From contig DJOB01000005.1 of assembly GCA_002437105.1 (NCBI GenBank), positions 116,620 through 180,619 of the forward strand: a stretch of DNA of 64,000 nucleotides, given 5' to 3'. This document shows, in pieces, positions 26,204-34,590 of this stretch; position 1 is the first letter of the stretch, and each line of letters begins with the position of its first letter. Source of the DNA: Caryophanales bacterium UBA6449 (lineage in GTDB: Bacteria > Bacillota_I > Bacilli_A > RFN20 > CAG-288). The notes under the pieces were generated by a model. It was not told the origin of the DNA. It did no database searches and was given only the letters and a program-made list of their open reading frames with translations. The translations under genes and the position numbers were made by a program.

Positions 26204-27232
26204 ATGGTTTTCGTCTTCAGCTCTGATGATCCTGGCTTTGCGGAATACCAGGCGCGCCAGGCTATTCTGAAGGATCACCCTGGACTCGATCTATCCATCT
26301 CCTTCTCGCGGTTCGATGGCAGCCAGGATTCTCTTTCCGCGATTCTGAATTCGCTCGAATCCATGAGCTTCTTTGGTGGTACGCGCGTGGTCCTGGTCGT
26401 AAATCCTCTCTTTTTAGCTGACGATAAGACCCGGAAGACGGGAGTGCGCAAGAGCGCCAAGAAAAAGGCGGGGCAGAAAGACCCCGATAATGGCCTGACG
26501 CGGGAGCAGAAGATGTTTATCCAGTATCTGTCCTCCGCGGATTCTTTTAGCGATCTATATATCTGTACCGATCAAAAGATCGGTTCCGGTCCGCTCGCTC
26601 AGGCTTTAAAAAGCTCGGCACAGTTCAAGGAGTATCTGCTCCCTCAGGGCGAGGAAGCTACCCTTCTCGCGATGCAGCTGGTCTCGGCCGCTGGCTCGAC
26701 TATCGAGAGGGAGGCCGCTACCGAGGTGGTTGCGCGGGCGGGCGACTCCTGGTGGAATCTGAAGAACAGCATCGATAAGCTCTCGCTCTATTCCGATCGT
26801 ATCAAACTGGCGGATGTCGAAGCCTTGATCCCGCGCAAACCTGAGGACCGGATCTATACCATCACGGGTTTTCTCTTGACCGGACGCGGCCTTGAAGCGG
26901 TCAAGAGCTACCGGGATCTTCGCAGGAATCGCGATCCCTTAAGTATCCTTCCCTTCCTCTTCTCGGAATTCCGTTTGGATGCGATGACCCTCTACCTGAA
27001 TGGGCGTCGGCTGGATTATGCGGCGATCGCTTCCGAGCTGAAGATCAATTCCTACCGGGCGAAGATGATCCTCAGAAATATCCGGGGGCGCTTGACCTAT
27101 GCTAGGTGCATCAGGATCTTGGCCGACCTCGGACGCATGGAGAGGAATATCAAGTTCAATCTGGATGACGCCGATATCCAGATAGAGAGTTTTCTTCTGA
27201 ATTTCCCCCGGAGATATCTAGGTCGGATATAG
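26204..27232 (+). CDS. holA: DNA polymerase III delta subunit
   Basis: A 342-residue clamp-loader subunit. It opens the beta sliding clamp together with delta-prime and tau/gamma. The N-terminal part shows FVFSSDDPGFAEYQARQAIL and a segment ILNSLESMSFFGGTRVVLV, the usual S-x-L-F-x-x-x-R-x-V-x-V clamp-binding region. The middle AAA+-like domain includes LVSAAGSTIEREAATEVVARAGDSWWNLKNSIDKLSLYSD, typical of HolA. The C-terminal collar domain follows. A basic insertion KTGVRKSAKKKAGQK sits at about 80-95. It lies 5 bases after the cyclophilin gene. Confidence 0.88.
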   Translation: MVFVFSSDDPGFAEYQARQAILKDHPGLDLSISFSRFDGSQDSLSAILNSLESMSFFGGTRVVLVVNPLFLADDKTRKTGVRKSAKKKAGQKDPDNGLTREQKMFIQYLSSADSFSDLYICTDQKIGSGPLAQALKSSAQFKEYLLPQGEEATLLAMQLVSAAGSTIEREAATEVVARAGDSWWNLKNSIDKLSLYSDRIKLADVEALIPRKPEDRIYTITGFLLTGRGLEAVKSYRDLRRNRDPLSILPFLFSEFRLDAMTLYLNGRRLDYAAIASELKINSYRAKMILRNIRGRLTYARCIRILADLGRMERNIKFNLDDADIQIESFLLNFPRRYLGRI

Positions 27233-27310
27233 TGGCTTTAAGCGTTTACTAGCGGTATATTTTTATATTTCCATTTTATCCTCAAGTTAGGGCTTTTCTT
27301 TTATGTGTGC

Positions 27311-27316
27311 TAAACT
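27311..27316 (+). promoter_or_regulatory. Extended -10 element of the HAD phosphatase gene
   Basis: TG-C-TAAACT, identical in an 11-base context to the element before greA, ending 24 bases before the ATG. Confidence 0.45.
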
Positions 27317-27340
27317 TTGGAGCTGAGGAGCACCCGCTAT

Positions 27341-28198
27341 ATGGTCAAGAAGCCGATTATTGCCCTGATGTATGATTTTGACAATACCCTCTCTCCAGGT
27401 GCCATGCAGACCTATGATTTCATGAAGCTGATCCACACGACGCCCGATGTCTTCTGGGGTGAGACCAACGAGTTGGATGTGCGAGAGAAGATGGATCCCA
27501 ATCTGTCCTATATGTATCTCATGCTGGTCAAGGCGCGCGAGTGTGGCTTCCATCCGACCCGGGAGTGGTTTGAAAAGCTCGGGGCGTCCGTCGAGCTCTA
27601 TCCTGGATTGACTAAGTGGTTCGAGCGCATCAATGCTTATGGTGAATCGAAGGGGGCTATCATCGAGCATTACGTCATCTCGTCCGGCCTGCGCGAGATG
27701 ATCAATGGCACGCACATAAATAAGTATTTCAAGCGGGTCTATGCCTGCGAGTATCTCTATGGGCCCGATGGCGAAGCCATCTGGCCGAAATCGGTCGTCA
27801 ACTATACGACTAAGACGCAGTTCCTCTTCCGTATCTCCAAGGGTGCTTTTGAGCTGGCGGATGATGAGGTGGTCAACAAGCATATGCCCGAGACGATGAA
27901 GCACTGCCCTTTTAGAAATATGATTTACATCGGCGATGGCTCCACGGATATTCCTTGCATGCAGCTGGTGCGGGACCGTGGTGGTGAATCGATAGCCGTG
28001 TATCCCGATGCGAAGAATAAGACGATCGCTCAGGGTCTTCTCAAGGATAATCGGGTCTCTTTTATGGAGAGAGCGGACTATTCGGCTAATTCCTCCTTGG
28101 ATAAGACGGTCAAAGCGATCATCGACAAGATGGTGACCAATGATCTTCTAGCGCAGAAGAGGTACAACCAGACTAATTCGCTTCCCGATGAGGACTGA
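27341..28198 (+). CDS. HAD-superfamily hydrolase
   Basis: About 285 residues from ATG 27341, with GAGGAG about 11 bases upstream; a TTG at 27317 is rejected as it lies in the promoter region. Motif I is YDFDNTLSPG, the D-x-D-x-T of HAD phosphatases with nucleophile and acid Asp. Motif II is in HYVISSGLREM (Ser). The C-terminal motif IYIGDGSTDIPCM is the G-D-G-x-x-D magnesium site. A large cap separates motifs I and II. It resembles phosphoserine-phosphatase-like HAD proteins, but the substrate cannot be stated. The protein is soluble. It is followed by a strong terminator. Confidence 0.8.
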   Translation: MVKKPIIALMYDFDNTLSPGAMQTYDFMKLIHTTPDVFWGETNELDVREKMDPNLSYMYLMLVKARECGFHPTREWFEKLGASVELYPGLTKWFERINAYGESKGAIIEHYVISSGLREMINGTHINKYFKRVYACEYLYGPDGEAIWPKSVVNYTTKTQFLFRISKGAFELADDEVVNKHMPETMKHCPFRNMIYIGDGSTDIPCMQLVRDRGGESIAVYPDAKNKTIAQGLLKDNRVSFMERADYSANSSLDKTVKAIIDKMVTNDLLAQKRYNQTNSLPDED

Positions 28199-28264
28199 TC
28201 GTTCCGTTTGCGTTCTTCGGTTTCTTATCAGCTTATTCAGAGATAAAAGCTAGATTTTTGTTTC

Positions 28265-28297
28265 GGTGGTCATCTGCTTTGGATGACCACCTTTTTT
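28265..28297. terminator. Terminator after the HAD gene
   Basis: GGTGGTCATC-TGCTTTG-GATGACCACC followed by TTTTTTAAT. Confidence 0.9.
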
Positions 28298-28390
28298 AAT
28301 AATGAATCCCGTTGGATTATATTTCTCGATCGGAATATTCAAATGGTTCTTCTGAAAATAGGTAAAGAGCGGTCATTGGCGAGACACAAA

Positions 28391-28420
28391 AAAACCAACA
28401 CCATCGGTGTTGGTCTTTTT
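28391..28420 (-). terminator. Terminator of the rpsD-tRNA-His transcript
   Basis: ACCAACACC-ATC-GGTGTTGGT flanked by A/T runs on both sides, just downstream (minus strand) of tRNA-His; on that strand it ends in TTTTTTTG. Confidence 0.88.
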
Positions 28421-28426
28421 TCACAA

Positions 28427-28504
28427 TGGGGCGGATAGCGGGGTTCGAACCCGTGCATGCCGGATTCACAGTCCGGAGTGTTAAACCGCTTCACCATATC
28501 CGCC
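28427..28504 (-). tRNA. tRNA-His (GTG)
   Basis: Minus strand cloverleaf with 7-bp acceptor stem GCGGATA/TATCCGC, an extra 5' G (G-1) opposite discriminator C73, typical of tRNA-His, anticodon stem CCGGA/TCCGG with loop CTGTGAA (anticodon GTG), T-loop GTTCGAA and an encoded CCA. It lies 49 bases after rpsD and before a terminator, so the two are probably co-transcribed. Confidence 0.96.
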
Positions 28505-28553
28505 ATGAATGCTGCCTCTTCGCCCGACGGCAGCAAGGAACGGGAGACAACCT

Positions 28554-29165
28554 TTAGTCGATCGACTTACGGTTGTAGAACTCGACGATCTGGGCCTCGT
28601 CGATATCGCTGGAGAGCTCAGCTCTCTCGGGGAGACGAGTCAGCGAACCCTCGAGTTTGTTCTTGTCGAGAGTGACATACTTGACAGGGATGATCTTCTC
28701 CTGAGCATCCTTGACCAGCTTCAGAGTCTTGCTCTTCTCCTTGAGGGAGATGACTTCACCGATCTCGACCAGGTAGGAGGGAATATCGACCTTCTTACCA
28801 TTGACGGTGACGTGTCCGTGGCTGACCAGCTGTCTCGCCTGACGGCGGGTCGAAGCAAAGCCGAGCCTGAACACGATATTGTCGAGCCTGCGCTCGCAGA
28901 CCTGCATGAAGGCCAGACCAGTCAGCTCACGAGCCTTCTTCGCGATTCCGAAGTAACGGCGGAACTGCCGCTCAGAGACTCCGTAGGTATAGCGCAGCTT
29001 CTGTTTCTCGAGTAGCTGCCTTCCGTATTCGGAGACCTTTCCCTTACGGTCATTTCCGTGTTGACCGGGGCCATAGGGACGCTTAGCTAGCTCTTCCCCA
29101 GTTCCGAGGATCGAGTAGCCGAGATGTCTGGATTTCTTCCAGACAGGACCAAGATAACGAGACAT
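28554..29165 (-). CDS. rpsD: Ribosomal protein S4
   Basis: A ~203-residue 30S assembly protein that binds 16S rRNA early. ATG at 29165 ([16 protein letters not shown]) is chosen because that is the conserved N-terminus; an upstream frame to 29204 adds unlikely residues. AAGGA stands ~14 bases upstream. The segment [40 protein letters not shown] is diagnostic. The S4 domain (about 93-155) includes [32 protein letters not shown]. The N-terminus lacks the four zinc Cys of Zn-type S4. A long leader of about 140 bases precedes it. Confidence 0.97.
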   Translation of the reverse strand: MSRYLGPVWKKSRHLGYSILGTGEELAKRPYGPGQHGNDRKGKVSEYGRQLLEKQKLRYTYGVSERQFRRYFGIAKKARELTGLAFMQVCERRLDNIVFRLGFASTRRQARQLVSHGHVTVNGKKVDIPSYLVEIGEVISLKEKSKTLKLVKDAQEKIIPVKYVTLDKNKLEGSLTRLPERAELSSDIDEAQIVEFYNRKSID

Positions 29166-29456
29166 TTTTTGATTGAATATCCTTTCCCCGTTAGGACAGG
29201 ACACACCTCCTCAACCCCGGATGATGATCCTTCACTCGCTTTGGCTGCAAGTTACTTTTATGGTTCATCGTCGGCCGGGTTAATAGGTGTACGCCAAACG
29301 GGCTTGAAGATAATATCTCATCTTTCTTTCTAGTGCAATAGGCAGTTGATTCTTTTACGTTGGATATAGAAACTGGTATTGGAGATATATCTATTATAGA
29401 AAAAGCCAATACAAAAAAGCGGCATGTTTTCACATGCCGCGCGAATCTAGCGACTA
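29166..29456 (-). promoter_or_regulatory. rpsD promoter and long leader
   Basis: Minus strand -35 TTGCAC (29333-29338) and -10 TATTAT (29310-29315) are spaced 17 bases, leaving a leader of about 140 bases before the ATG. Firmicute rpsD leaders often carry an S4-binding autoregulatory structure; here GC-rich blocks near 29210-29225 and 29170-29200 could fold, but I cannot confirm the structure. An 80-codon open frame here has no family features and is not called. The left part of this stretch holds the clpB terminator. Confidence 0.5.
29413..29440 (-). terminator. Terminator of clpB
   Basis: Minus strand GCGGCATGT-GAAA-ACATGCCGC followed by TTTTTTG. Confidence 0.9.
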
Positions 29457-32033
29457 TCAGTTGCCGCTGATGACGATCTCTCCTGCGTCGTTCGTATCGA
29501 TCACCGCTTTCTTGGTCACGATATTCTCGACTATCTTCGCGGCCAGGGGAGTCTCGACGTGATCCTGGATGAAACGGCGGATGGGACGGGCACCATAGGC
29601 CGGGTCGTAAGCCAGCTTGTGAATCAGCTTGACGGCTGCGTCCGTGTAGGTGATTTCGATGGGGCCGTTCTCGCGGTTTAACATCCGATCCTTGAGCTGA
29701 TCCAGGAACTTGATGACGATCTTATCGATGACGGAATCGGTGAGGGGATTGAAGTAGAGGATATCGTCGATCCGGTTGAGGAATTCGGGTTTGAAGGTGG
29801 CTTTTAGAAGCTTCTGGACATTCTCTACATTCTCCTTATCGACACCTTTGAGCAGATATTCGCTGCCCAGATTGGAGGTCATGATGATGATCGTATTGCG
29901 GAAATCCACCGTGCGACCCTTGCCATCGGTCAGACGGCCGTCGTCGAGGATCTGCAGCAGGATATTGAAGACATCGGGGTGGGCCTTCTCGATCTCATCG
30001 AGCAGCACGACGGAATAGGGTTTCCGGCGGACCGCCTCAGTCAGCTGACCACCCTCTTCATATCCCACATATCCGGGAGCAGCACCGATCAGACGGGAGA
30101 CCGAGTATTTTTCCATATACTCGGACATATCGATCCTGACCATCTGGCTCTCGTCATCGAAGAGGTTGGCCGCCAGCGCCTTAGCTACCTCGGTCTTACC
30201 GACACCGGTAGGTCCCAAGAACAGGAAGCTACCGATGGGTCGAGAGGGATCCTGAATTCCCGCTCGCGAGCGAAGTATGCAGTCGTAGACGCGCTCGATA
30301 GCCTGGTCCTGACCGATGACCCGCTTCTCGAGAGCCGCCTTCAGACCCAGAACTCGTTGGGATTCAGACTGAGTCATCCTATCCACGGGAATACCGGTAG
30401 CCTGCGAGACGACCTGAGCGATGTTGTTCGAGGTTACCACCTCGGACAGAAGTCCATCGCTCGCCTTGTTCTTAGCAGTCTCGATCTCCTTCTTCAGTCC
30501 GGGGATGACGCTGTATTGCAGTTTAGCCGCCTGCTCGTAGTCCGCATCGGCCTTCGCCTTCTCCAGATCCAGATCAGCTTTATCCAGGCTCTCCTGCAGC
30601 TGTTTAGCTTTGGCGAGCACCGCCTTCTGATTCTGCCACTGTAGAGTCAGCTGATCTCTCTTCTCCTTGAGCTCAGCCTCCTCCTTATTCATCTCTTGGA
30701 CTCTCTTCTTGGCGGAGTCGGAAGTATCGTTCTTCAGAGAGACGCGCTCGATCTGAAGCTGCATGATCTTCCGATTGCACTCATCCAGAGGTTCAGGAAC
30801 CGAATCGATCTGCATCCTCGTGCGGGCGCAAGCCTCATCGACGAGGTCGATAGCCTTATCGGGCAGGAACCGGTCGGTGATGTATCTCTTGGAGAGCATG
30901 ACGGCTGAGATCAGCGCATCATCGGTAATCTGTACTCCGTGGTGAGCCTCATAGCGGGACTTCAAGCCACGCAGAATCGCGATGGAATCTTCGACCGTAG
31001 GCTCATCGACGATGACCTGCTGCATCCTGCGAGCGAAGGCGGGATCCTTTTCGATGTACTTGCGATACTCGTTTATCGTAGTGGCACCGATGCAGTGCAG
31101 TTCACCGCGGGCGAGAGCGGGTTTGAGGATGTTAGCCGCATCCAGCGAACCTTCGCCACCTTCACCGGCACCGATCAGCGTGTGGATCTCATCGATGAAC
31201 AGGATGATACGCCCGTCGGATTTAGCGACCTCCTTCATGACCGCCTTCAACCTATCCTCGAATTCACCGCGATACTTAGCACCAGCGATCAGCGAACCGA
31301 CATCCAATTCCCAGACGGTCTTGTCCTTCAGGGAGACGGGCACATCGCCTTTGAAGATTCGCCAAGCTAGTCCTTCAACCACCGCGGTCTTTCCGACGCC
31401 AGGATCACCGATCAGTATGGGGTTGTTCTTGCTCTTGCGAGAGAGGATGGTCATGACGCGACGGATCTCCTCATCGCGACCGATGATGGGATCGATCTTG
31501 CCGGCGGCGACCTCGCTCACTAGATCTCTTCCGTATTTGCTGAGTGCTTCATAGGTATCCTCGGGACGATCGGAAGTGACTCTAGAGGAGCCGCGAATCT
31601 CCCGGATCGCTCTCTCGAAGGACTTAGCGTCGTAGTTGGGAATCCTCGCGAGCTGTTCGACAATCGAGGATCTGATGGAGAACTGAGCCAGCAGCAAGTG
31701 TTCGACGGACATATATTCATCGCCCCACTGCTTCTCGATGTCGCTAGCCTTGCTCAGCAGACCCTGGATATCGCTCGAGAAATCGACATCAGCCGTATTA
31801 CCGGAAACCTTATTTATGGAGTTGAGGAAGGAATCGATAATCTGACTGACCATCTTAGGATCGATCGAGAGTTTCTCTAGAATCCTCTGGTAGAAGGAAT
31901 CGCTCTGATCGAATAGAGCTCTTAAAAGGTGGGCTACTCCTACTTCAGGATGACTCTTGCTCTTCGCGAGAGACTTAGCGATGGTGAGAGCTTCTATCGT
32001 TTTTTGGGTATATTTCTGTTCGGTATCAGCCAT
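29457..32033 (-). CDS. clpB: ClpB disaggregase (Hsp100)
   Basis: A hexameric AAA+ chaperone that extracts proteins from aggregates together with DnaK. ATG 32033 ([10 protein letters not shown]) follows GGAGG by 8 bases; an upstream in-frame start at 32060 is rejected. The Clp N domain lies at about 1-145. AAA-1 has [15 protein letters not shown] and [18 protein letters not shown]. The coiled-coil M domain runs from about 400 to 520 ([21 protein letters not shown]...[11 protein letters not shown]). AAA-2 has [19 protein letters not shown] and [20 protein letters not shown]. ClpB C-terminal sequence [18 protein letters not shown] is present. About 858 residues, full length. CIRCE overlaps the promoter. 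Confidence 0.97.
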   Translation of the reverse strand: MADTEQKYTQKTIEALTIAKSLAKSKSHPEVGVAHLLRALFDQSDSFYQRILEKLSIDPKMVSQIIDSFLNSINKVSGNTADVDFSSDIQGLLSKASDIEKQWGDEYMSVEHLLLAQFSIRSSIVEQLARIPNYDAKSFERAIREIRGSSRVTSDRPEDTYEALSKYGRDLVSEVAAGKIDPIIGRDEEIRRVMTILSRKSKNNPILIGDPGVGKTAVVEGLAWRIFKGDVPVSLKDKTVWELDVGSLIAGAKYRGEFEDRLKAVMKEVAKSDGRIILFIDEIHTLIGAGEGGEGSLDAANILKPALARGELHCIGATTINEYRKYIEKDPAFARRMQQVIVDEPTVEDSIAILRGLKSRYEAHHGVQITDDALISAVMLSKRYITDRFLPDKAIDLVDEACARTRMQIDSVPEPLDECNRKIMQLQIERVSLKNDTSDSAKKRVQEMNKEEAELKEKRDQLTLQWQNQKAVLAKAKQLQESLDKADLDLEKAKADADYEQAAKLQYSVIPGLKKEIETAKNKASDGLLSEVVTSNNIAQVVSQATGIPVDRMTQSESQRVLGLKAALEKRVIGQDQAIERVYDCILRSRAGIQDPSRPIGSFLFLGPTGVGKTEVAKALAANLFDDESQMVRIDMSEYMEKYSVSRLIGAAPGYVGYEEGGQLTEAVRRKPYSVVLLDEIEKAHPDVFNILLQILDDGRLTDGKGRTVDFRNTIIIMTSNLGSEYLLKGVDKENVENVQKLLKATFKPEFLNRIDDILYFNPLTDSVIDKIVIKFLDQLKDRMLNRENGPIEITYTDAAVKLIHKLAYDPAYGARPIRRFIQDHVETPLAAKIVENIVTKKAVIDTNDAGEIVISGN

Positions 32034-32058
32034 ATTTCCGGCCTCCTTGACATACAGC

Positions 32059-32086
32059 ATTGTAGAGGAGCTTTTAGCACTGTCAA
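32059..32086 (-). promoter_or_regulatory. clpB promoter
   Basis: Minus strand TTGACA (32081-32086) and TACAAT (32059-32064), spacer 16 bases. The -35 box is part of the CIRCE. Confidence 0.8.
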
Positions 32087-32100
32087 GTGGAGAGTGCTAA
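32074..32100 (-). promoter_or_regulatory. CIRCE operator of clpB
   Basis: Minus strand TTAGCACTC, 9 bases, CAGTGCTAA: 17 of 18 arm positions match consensus. Same position relative to the -35 box as at hsp20. Confidence 0.93.
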
Positions 32101-32125
32101 AAATCGGCTGGGATTTTTAAAGAAG

Positions 32126-32151
32126 ACAAAAAGTGGGCGTGAAGCCCACTT
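32126..32151 (-). terminator. Terminator of tyrS
   Basis: Minus strand AAGTGGGC-TTCAC-GCCCACTT followed by TTTGTC just past the tyrS stop. Confidence 0.8.
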
Positions 32152-32169
32152 GAATCGATGTCTCTACTA

Positions 32170-33435
32170 CTACTTTATTATGAGAGCGCCGTTGCTCTTC
32201 TTGCCTCGCCGGATGAATACGATCTTTCCGCCGATGGCTTGGTCCCGAGTGATCTTAGCGGCTATATCGGTAATCTTGTTTCCGTTGATCGACACGGCGG
32301 CACTGGTGACGAATCGGCGCGCCTCGCTCTTGGAGGAAGCGAGTTTGGTGTTGACCAAAGCGTCGAGGAGGGGGAAGTTATCCTCGACTTCCGGGGCGCC
32401 TAACGAATGGGCGAGCTCCAGCGCCTCATCTGCGGTCAATCTGTTGAAATCACCGGAGAAGAGGGCGGCCGTCATCTCTTCGCACCTATCCGCGACCTTC
32501 TCGCCGTGAACCAGGGTGGTCACGATTCTAGCTAGAGCCTTTTGACCGGTCCTCAAGCCGGGATTCTCCATGTGCTTCTTGATGATCTCGTTGATCTTCT
32601 CTATGGGGTCAGGCGAGAAGATGTAGAGGAAGCGTCCCACATCGGCGTCGGGGACATTGATAAAGTACTGATATATATCAAAAGGAGAAGTCATGGAAGG
32701 ATCCAGATAGAGGGCTCCCTTCTCGGATTTCCCGAATTTCTTACCATTAGAATCGGTAATCAATTTGACGGAGAAGACCTGGCACGGGCATTCGGGTCCC
32801 TCGCGGCGCTTGCAGAATTCCAGCGCGGTAGTCAGGTTGCCCCACTGGTCTCCGCCACCGATCTGGATGGTGCAGCCGTACTTCTTCCGCAAGTTGTAGA
32901 AGTCTCCAGACTGGAGGATCATGTAGGAGAATTCGGTGTAGGAGATACCGCTGGTCTCCAGTCTCTTCTTGACGAGCTCCTTAGCAAGCATGTAGTTGAC
33001 GGGAATCTGCTTTCCGTAGTCCCTGAGGAACTCGATCACATTGATCTTGCTCCACCAATCATAGTTATTGAGGAGGATACCTTTCTCGGGTGAGGAGAAA
33101 TCCAGGTACTTAGACAGCTGGGCGGCTAGGCACTTAGCATTTGCGAACACGCTATCAGCTCCCAAGAATGTTCTCTCCGCTGCCTTACCCGAAGGGTCAC
33201 CGATCATTCCCGTGGCGCCTCCGACCAGGGCGATTATCCGGTGTCCCGCCTGCTGTAATTTCCTGAGGATGGTGATCATGATGAAGTTTCCCAGTTGCAT
33301 CGATTTGGCCGAAGGGTCGAATCCGCAGTAGATGGTCTGAGGAGTCTTGAGCAGCTCGCGGATCTTCTGCTCATCGGAGAAAGAGTCCAGCATTCCACGA
33401 ACTTTGAGATCTTCGATAATATCGATTTTGTCCAT
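32170..33435 (-). CDS. tyrS: Tyrosyl-tRNA synthetase
   Basis: A class I aminoacyl-tRNA synthetase of ~421 residues. ATG 33435 (MDKIDIIEDL) has AAGAGG upstream; the in-frame TTG at 33441 is less likely. YCGFDPSAKSMQLGNFIMI replaces the HIGH motif with a form (M-Q-L-G-N) seen in the TyrRS family, where the usual text is S-L-H-I-G-H/N. GATGMIGDPSGKAAERTFL follows. YMILQSGDFYNL and IQIGGGDQWGNL bind tyrosine. The second signature is KFGKSEKGALYLD (K-F-G-K-S). The C-terminal S4 domain lies at about 355-415. No T-box leader is visible. Confidence 0.95.
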   Translation of the reverse strand: MDKIDIIEDLKVRGMLDSFSDEQKIRELLKTPQTIYCGFDPSAKSMQLGNFIMITILRKLQQAGHRIIALVGGATGMIGDPSGKAAERTFLGADSVFANAKCLAAQLSKYLDFSSPEKGILLNNYDWWSKINVIEFLRDYGKQIPVNYMLAKELVKKRLETSGISYTEFSYMILQSGDFYNLRKKYGCTIQIGGGDQWGNLTTALEFCKRREGPECPCQVFSVKLITDSNGKKFGKSEKGALYLDPSMTSPFDIYQYFINVPDADVGRFLYIFSPDPIEKINEIIKKHMENPGLRTGQKALARIVTTLVHGEKVADRCEEMTAALFSGDFNRLTADEALELAHSLGAPEVEDNFPLLDALVNTKLASSKSEARRFVTSAAVSINGNKITDIAAKITRDQAIGGKIVFIRRGKKSNGALIIK

Positions 33436-33498
33436 AGTCAAAACCTCTTAAAAAGCTTTAATATTCTACACGAGTTAAGCCTTAAAGAGGGCTGCAGC

Positions 33499-34059
33499 TC
33501 ATAAGGTGATGAGCAGGATCAGAACTGCAAAGACGAAGGCGATGAGGAATTCTAACCAGATGCGAAGGGGTTTAGGCTGGGGCTGTAGCGTGCGCACGAT
33601 GGAGATAACCGTATCGCTATCTTTGGATTGGAGCGAGGCTAGTCTTTCCAGCTGAGACCTGAATTCTGAGGTTCTGATCGGTCCGGTCTTTTCTTTGAGG
33701 TAGGTGGTGACTGCCGCTTTAAGGGTGGGACTCCTGTTATTAAGATTTTTCTCTATAGCTTCTATTCCAGAATCTCCATCGATGATCGATACAGAAACAT
33801 CTTGGAGGAATTGCTTCAGCTCGATGGCATCGATACCGGGGTTGGCGCGCTTGCGGCGCAGCTTTAGATAGGCTAGTCCACCCAGTCCTCCTCCCCCTAA
33901 TAAGAGAGGAATTAGAATTTTAAGTGCGATACTCAGATTTCCTTGATAGATTAAGGCAAAGTAGGCAGAAATCACGATCGATATACCGACACATAGACCG
34001 CAGGTAAATTCGATGGTTTTTTCGATCTTTCTTCCGGTTTCTACACTGGTGCTATTCAT
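33499..34059 (-). CDS. Hypothetical membrane protein
   Basis: A 186-residue protein. Two N-terminal hydrophobic helices (about 18-40, GLCVGISIVISAYFALIY, and 45-65, ALKILIPLLLGGGGLGGLAYL) are followed by a charged soluble stretch of ~100 residues, and a C-terminal helix (WLEFLIAFVFAVLILLITL). Its start overlaps the stop of the upstream gene by 4 bases (ATGA), suggesting coupled translation and perhaps a complex. I recognise no family. AT-richer than the surrounding tyrS and clpB. Confidence 0.6.
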   Translation of the reverse strand: MNSTSVETGRKIEKTIEFTCGLCVGISIVISAYFALIYQGNLSIALKILIPLLLGGGGLGGLAYLKLRRKRANPGIDAIELKQFLQDVSVSIIDGDSGIEAIEKNLNNRSPTLKAAVTTYLKEKTGPIRTSEFRSQLERLASLQSKDSDTVISIVRTLQPQPKPLRIWLEFLIAFVFAVLILLITL

Positions 34060-34544
34060 ATTTTCTTCCTATTCTTTTGAGGGAATGACCATCTTATCGT
34101 GAGGCACAGAAGCAGCAGGGATGCACATATGCCAGATATGATGGAGGGGTCATACTTAGAACTATTCATAAAATTGAGGACGATACTGACGGCTAAGGTC
34201 AAGACGGAATATGAAATGGCAGCGAGTCCCATATATCTAGTACGTCCCTGTAGGTATCTGGATTCTTTTTTGGCATATTCCTTTTTTAACTCAGCGATTA
34301 TTCTTTCACCTTCGCTTTTGGGCTCAACATCTATTTCTGCTTTAATCATCTGGCTCTTGAGCGAGTTATCCGCGAGGAATAGGGTTGAAGCCACTAGAAC
34401 CATCAGCGAGATGATAGCGACTGCAAGATCTCTAGAAAGTAGGAATGAAGCGATGGAGACGATTGCGGATGCAATCAGGAAAAATAAGCCTTCCTTAAAA
34501 CAGAGACCGACTGGATTGAATCTATTCTTATTAAAAAGGCTCAA
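34056..34544 (-). CDS. Hypothetical membrane protein
   Basis: A 162-residue protein with two hydrophobic helices near the N-terminus (EGLFFLIASAIVSIASFLL and LAVAIISLMVLVASTLFLA), a polar central helix of ~45 residues rich in K, E and R, then two more helices (MGLAAISYSVLTLAVSIVL and IISGICASLLLLCLTI). It is the upstream partner of the 186-residue membrane protein and lies 46 bases after addA on the same strand. No family recognised. Confidence 0.6.
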   Translation of the reverse strand: MSLFNKNRFNPVGLCFKEGLFFLIASAIVSIASFLLSRDLAVAIISLMVLVASTLFLADNSLKSQMIKAEIDVEPKSEGERIIAELKKEYAKKESRYLQGRTRYMGLAAISYSVLTLAVSIVLNFMNSSKYDPSIISGICASLLLLCLTIRWSFPQKNRKKI

Positions 34545-34590
34545 GGCTGTTCACCTCCTTGAGTCTCTATGTATGTTTGAGGAATTTCTG

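Noticed and set aside
29191..29433. 80-codon minus-strand ORF before rpsD
   Set aside because: It overlaps the rpsD promoter and clpB terminator and has no protein-like features.
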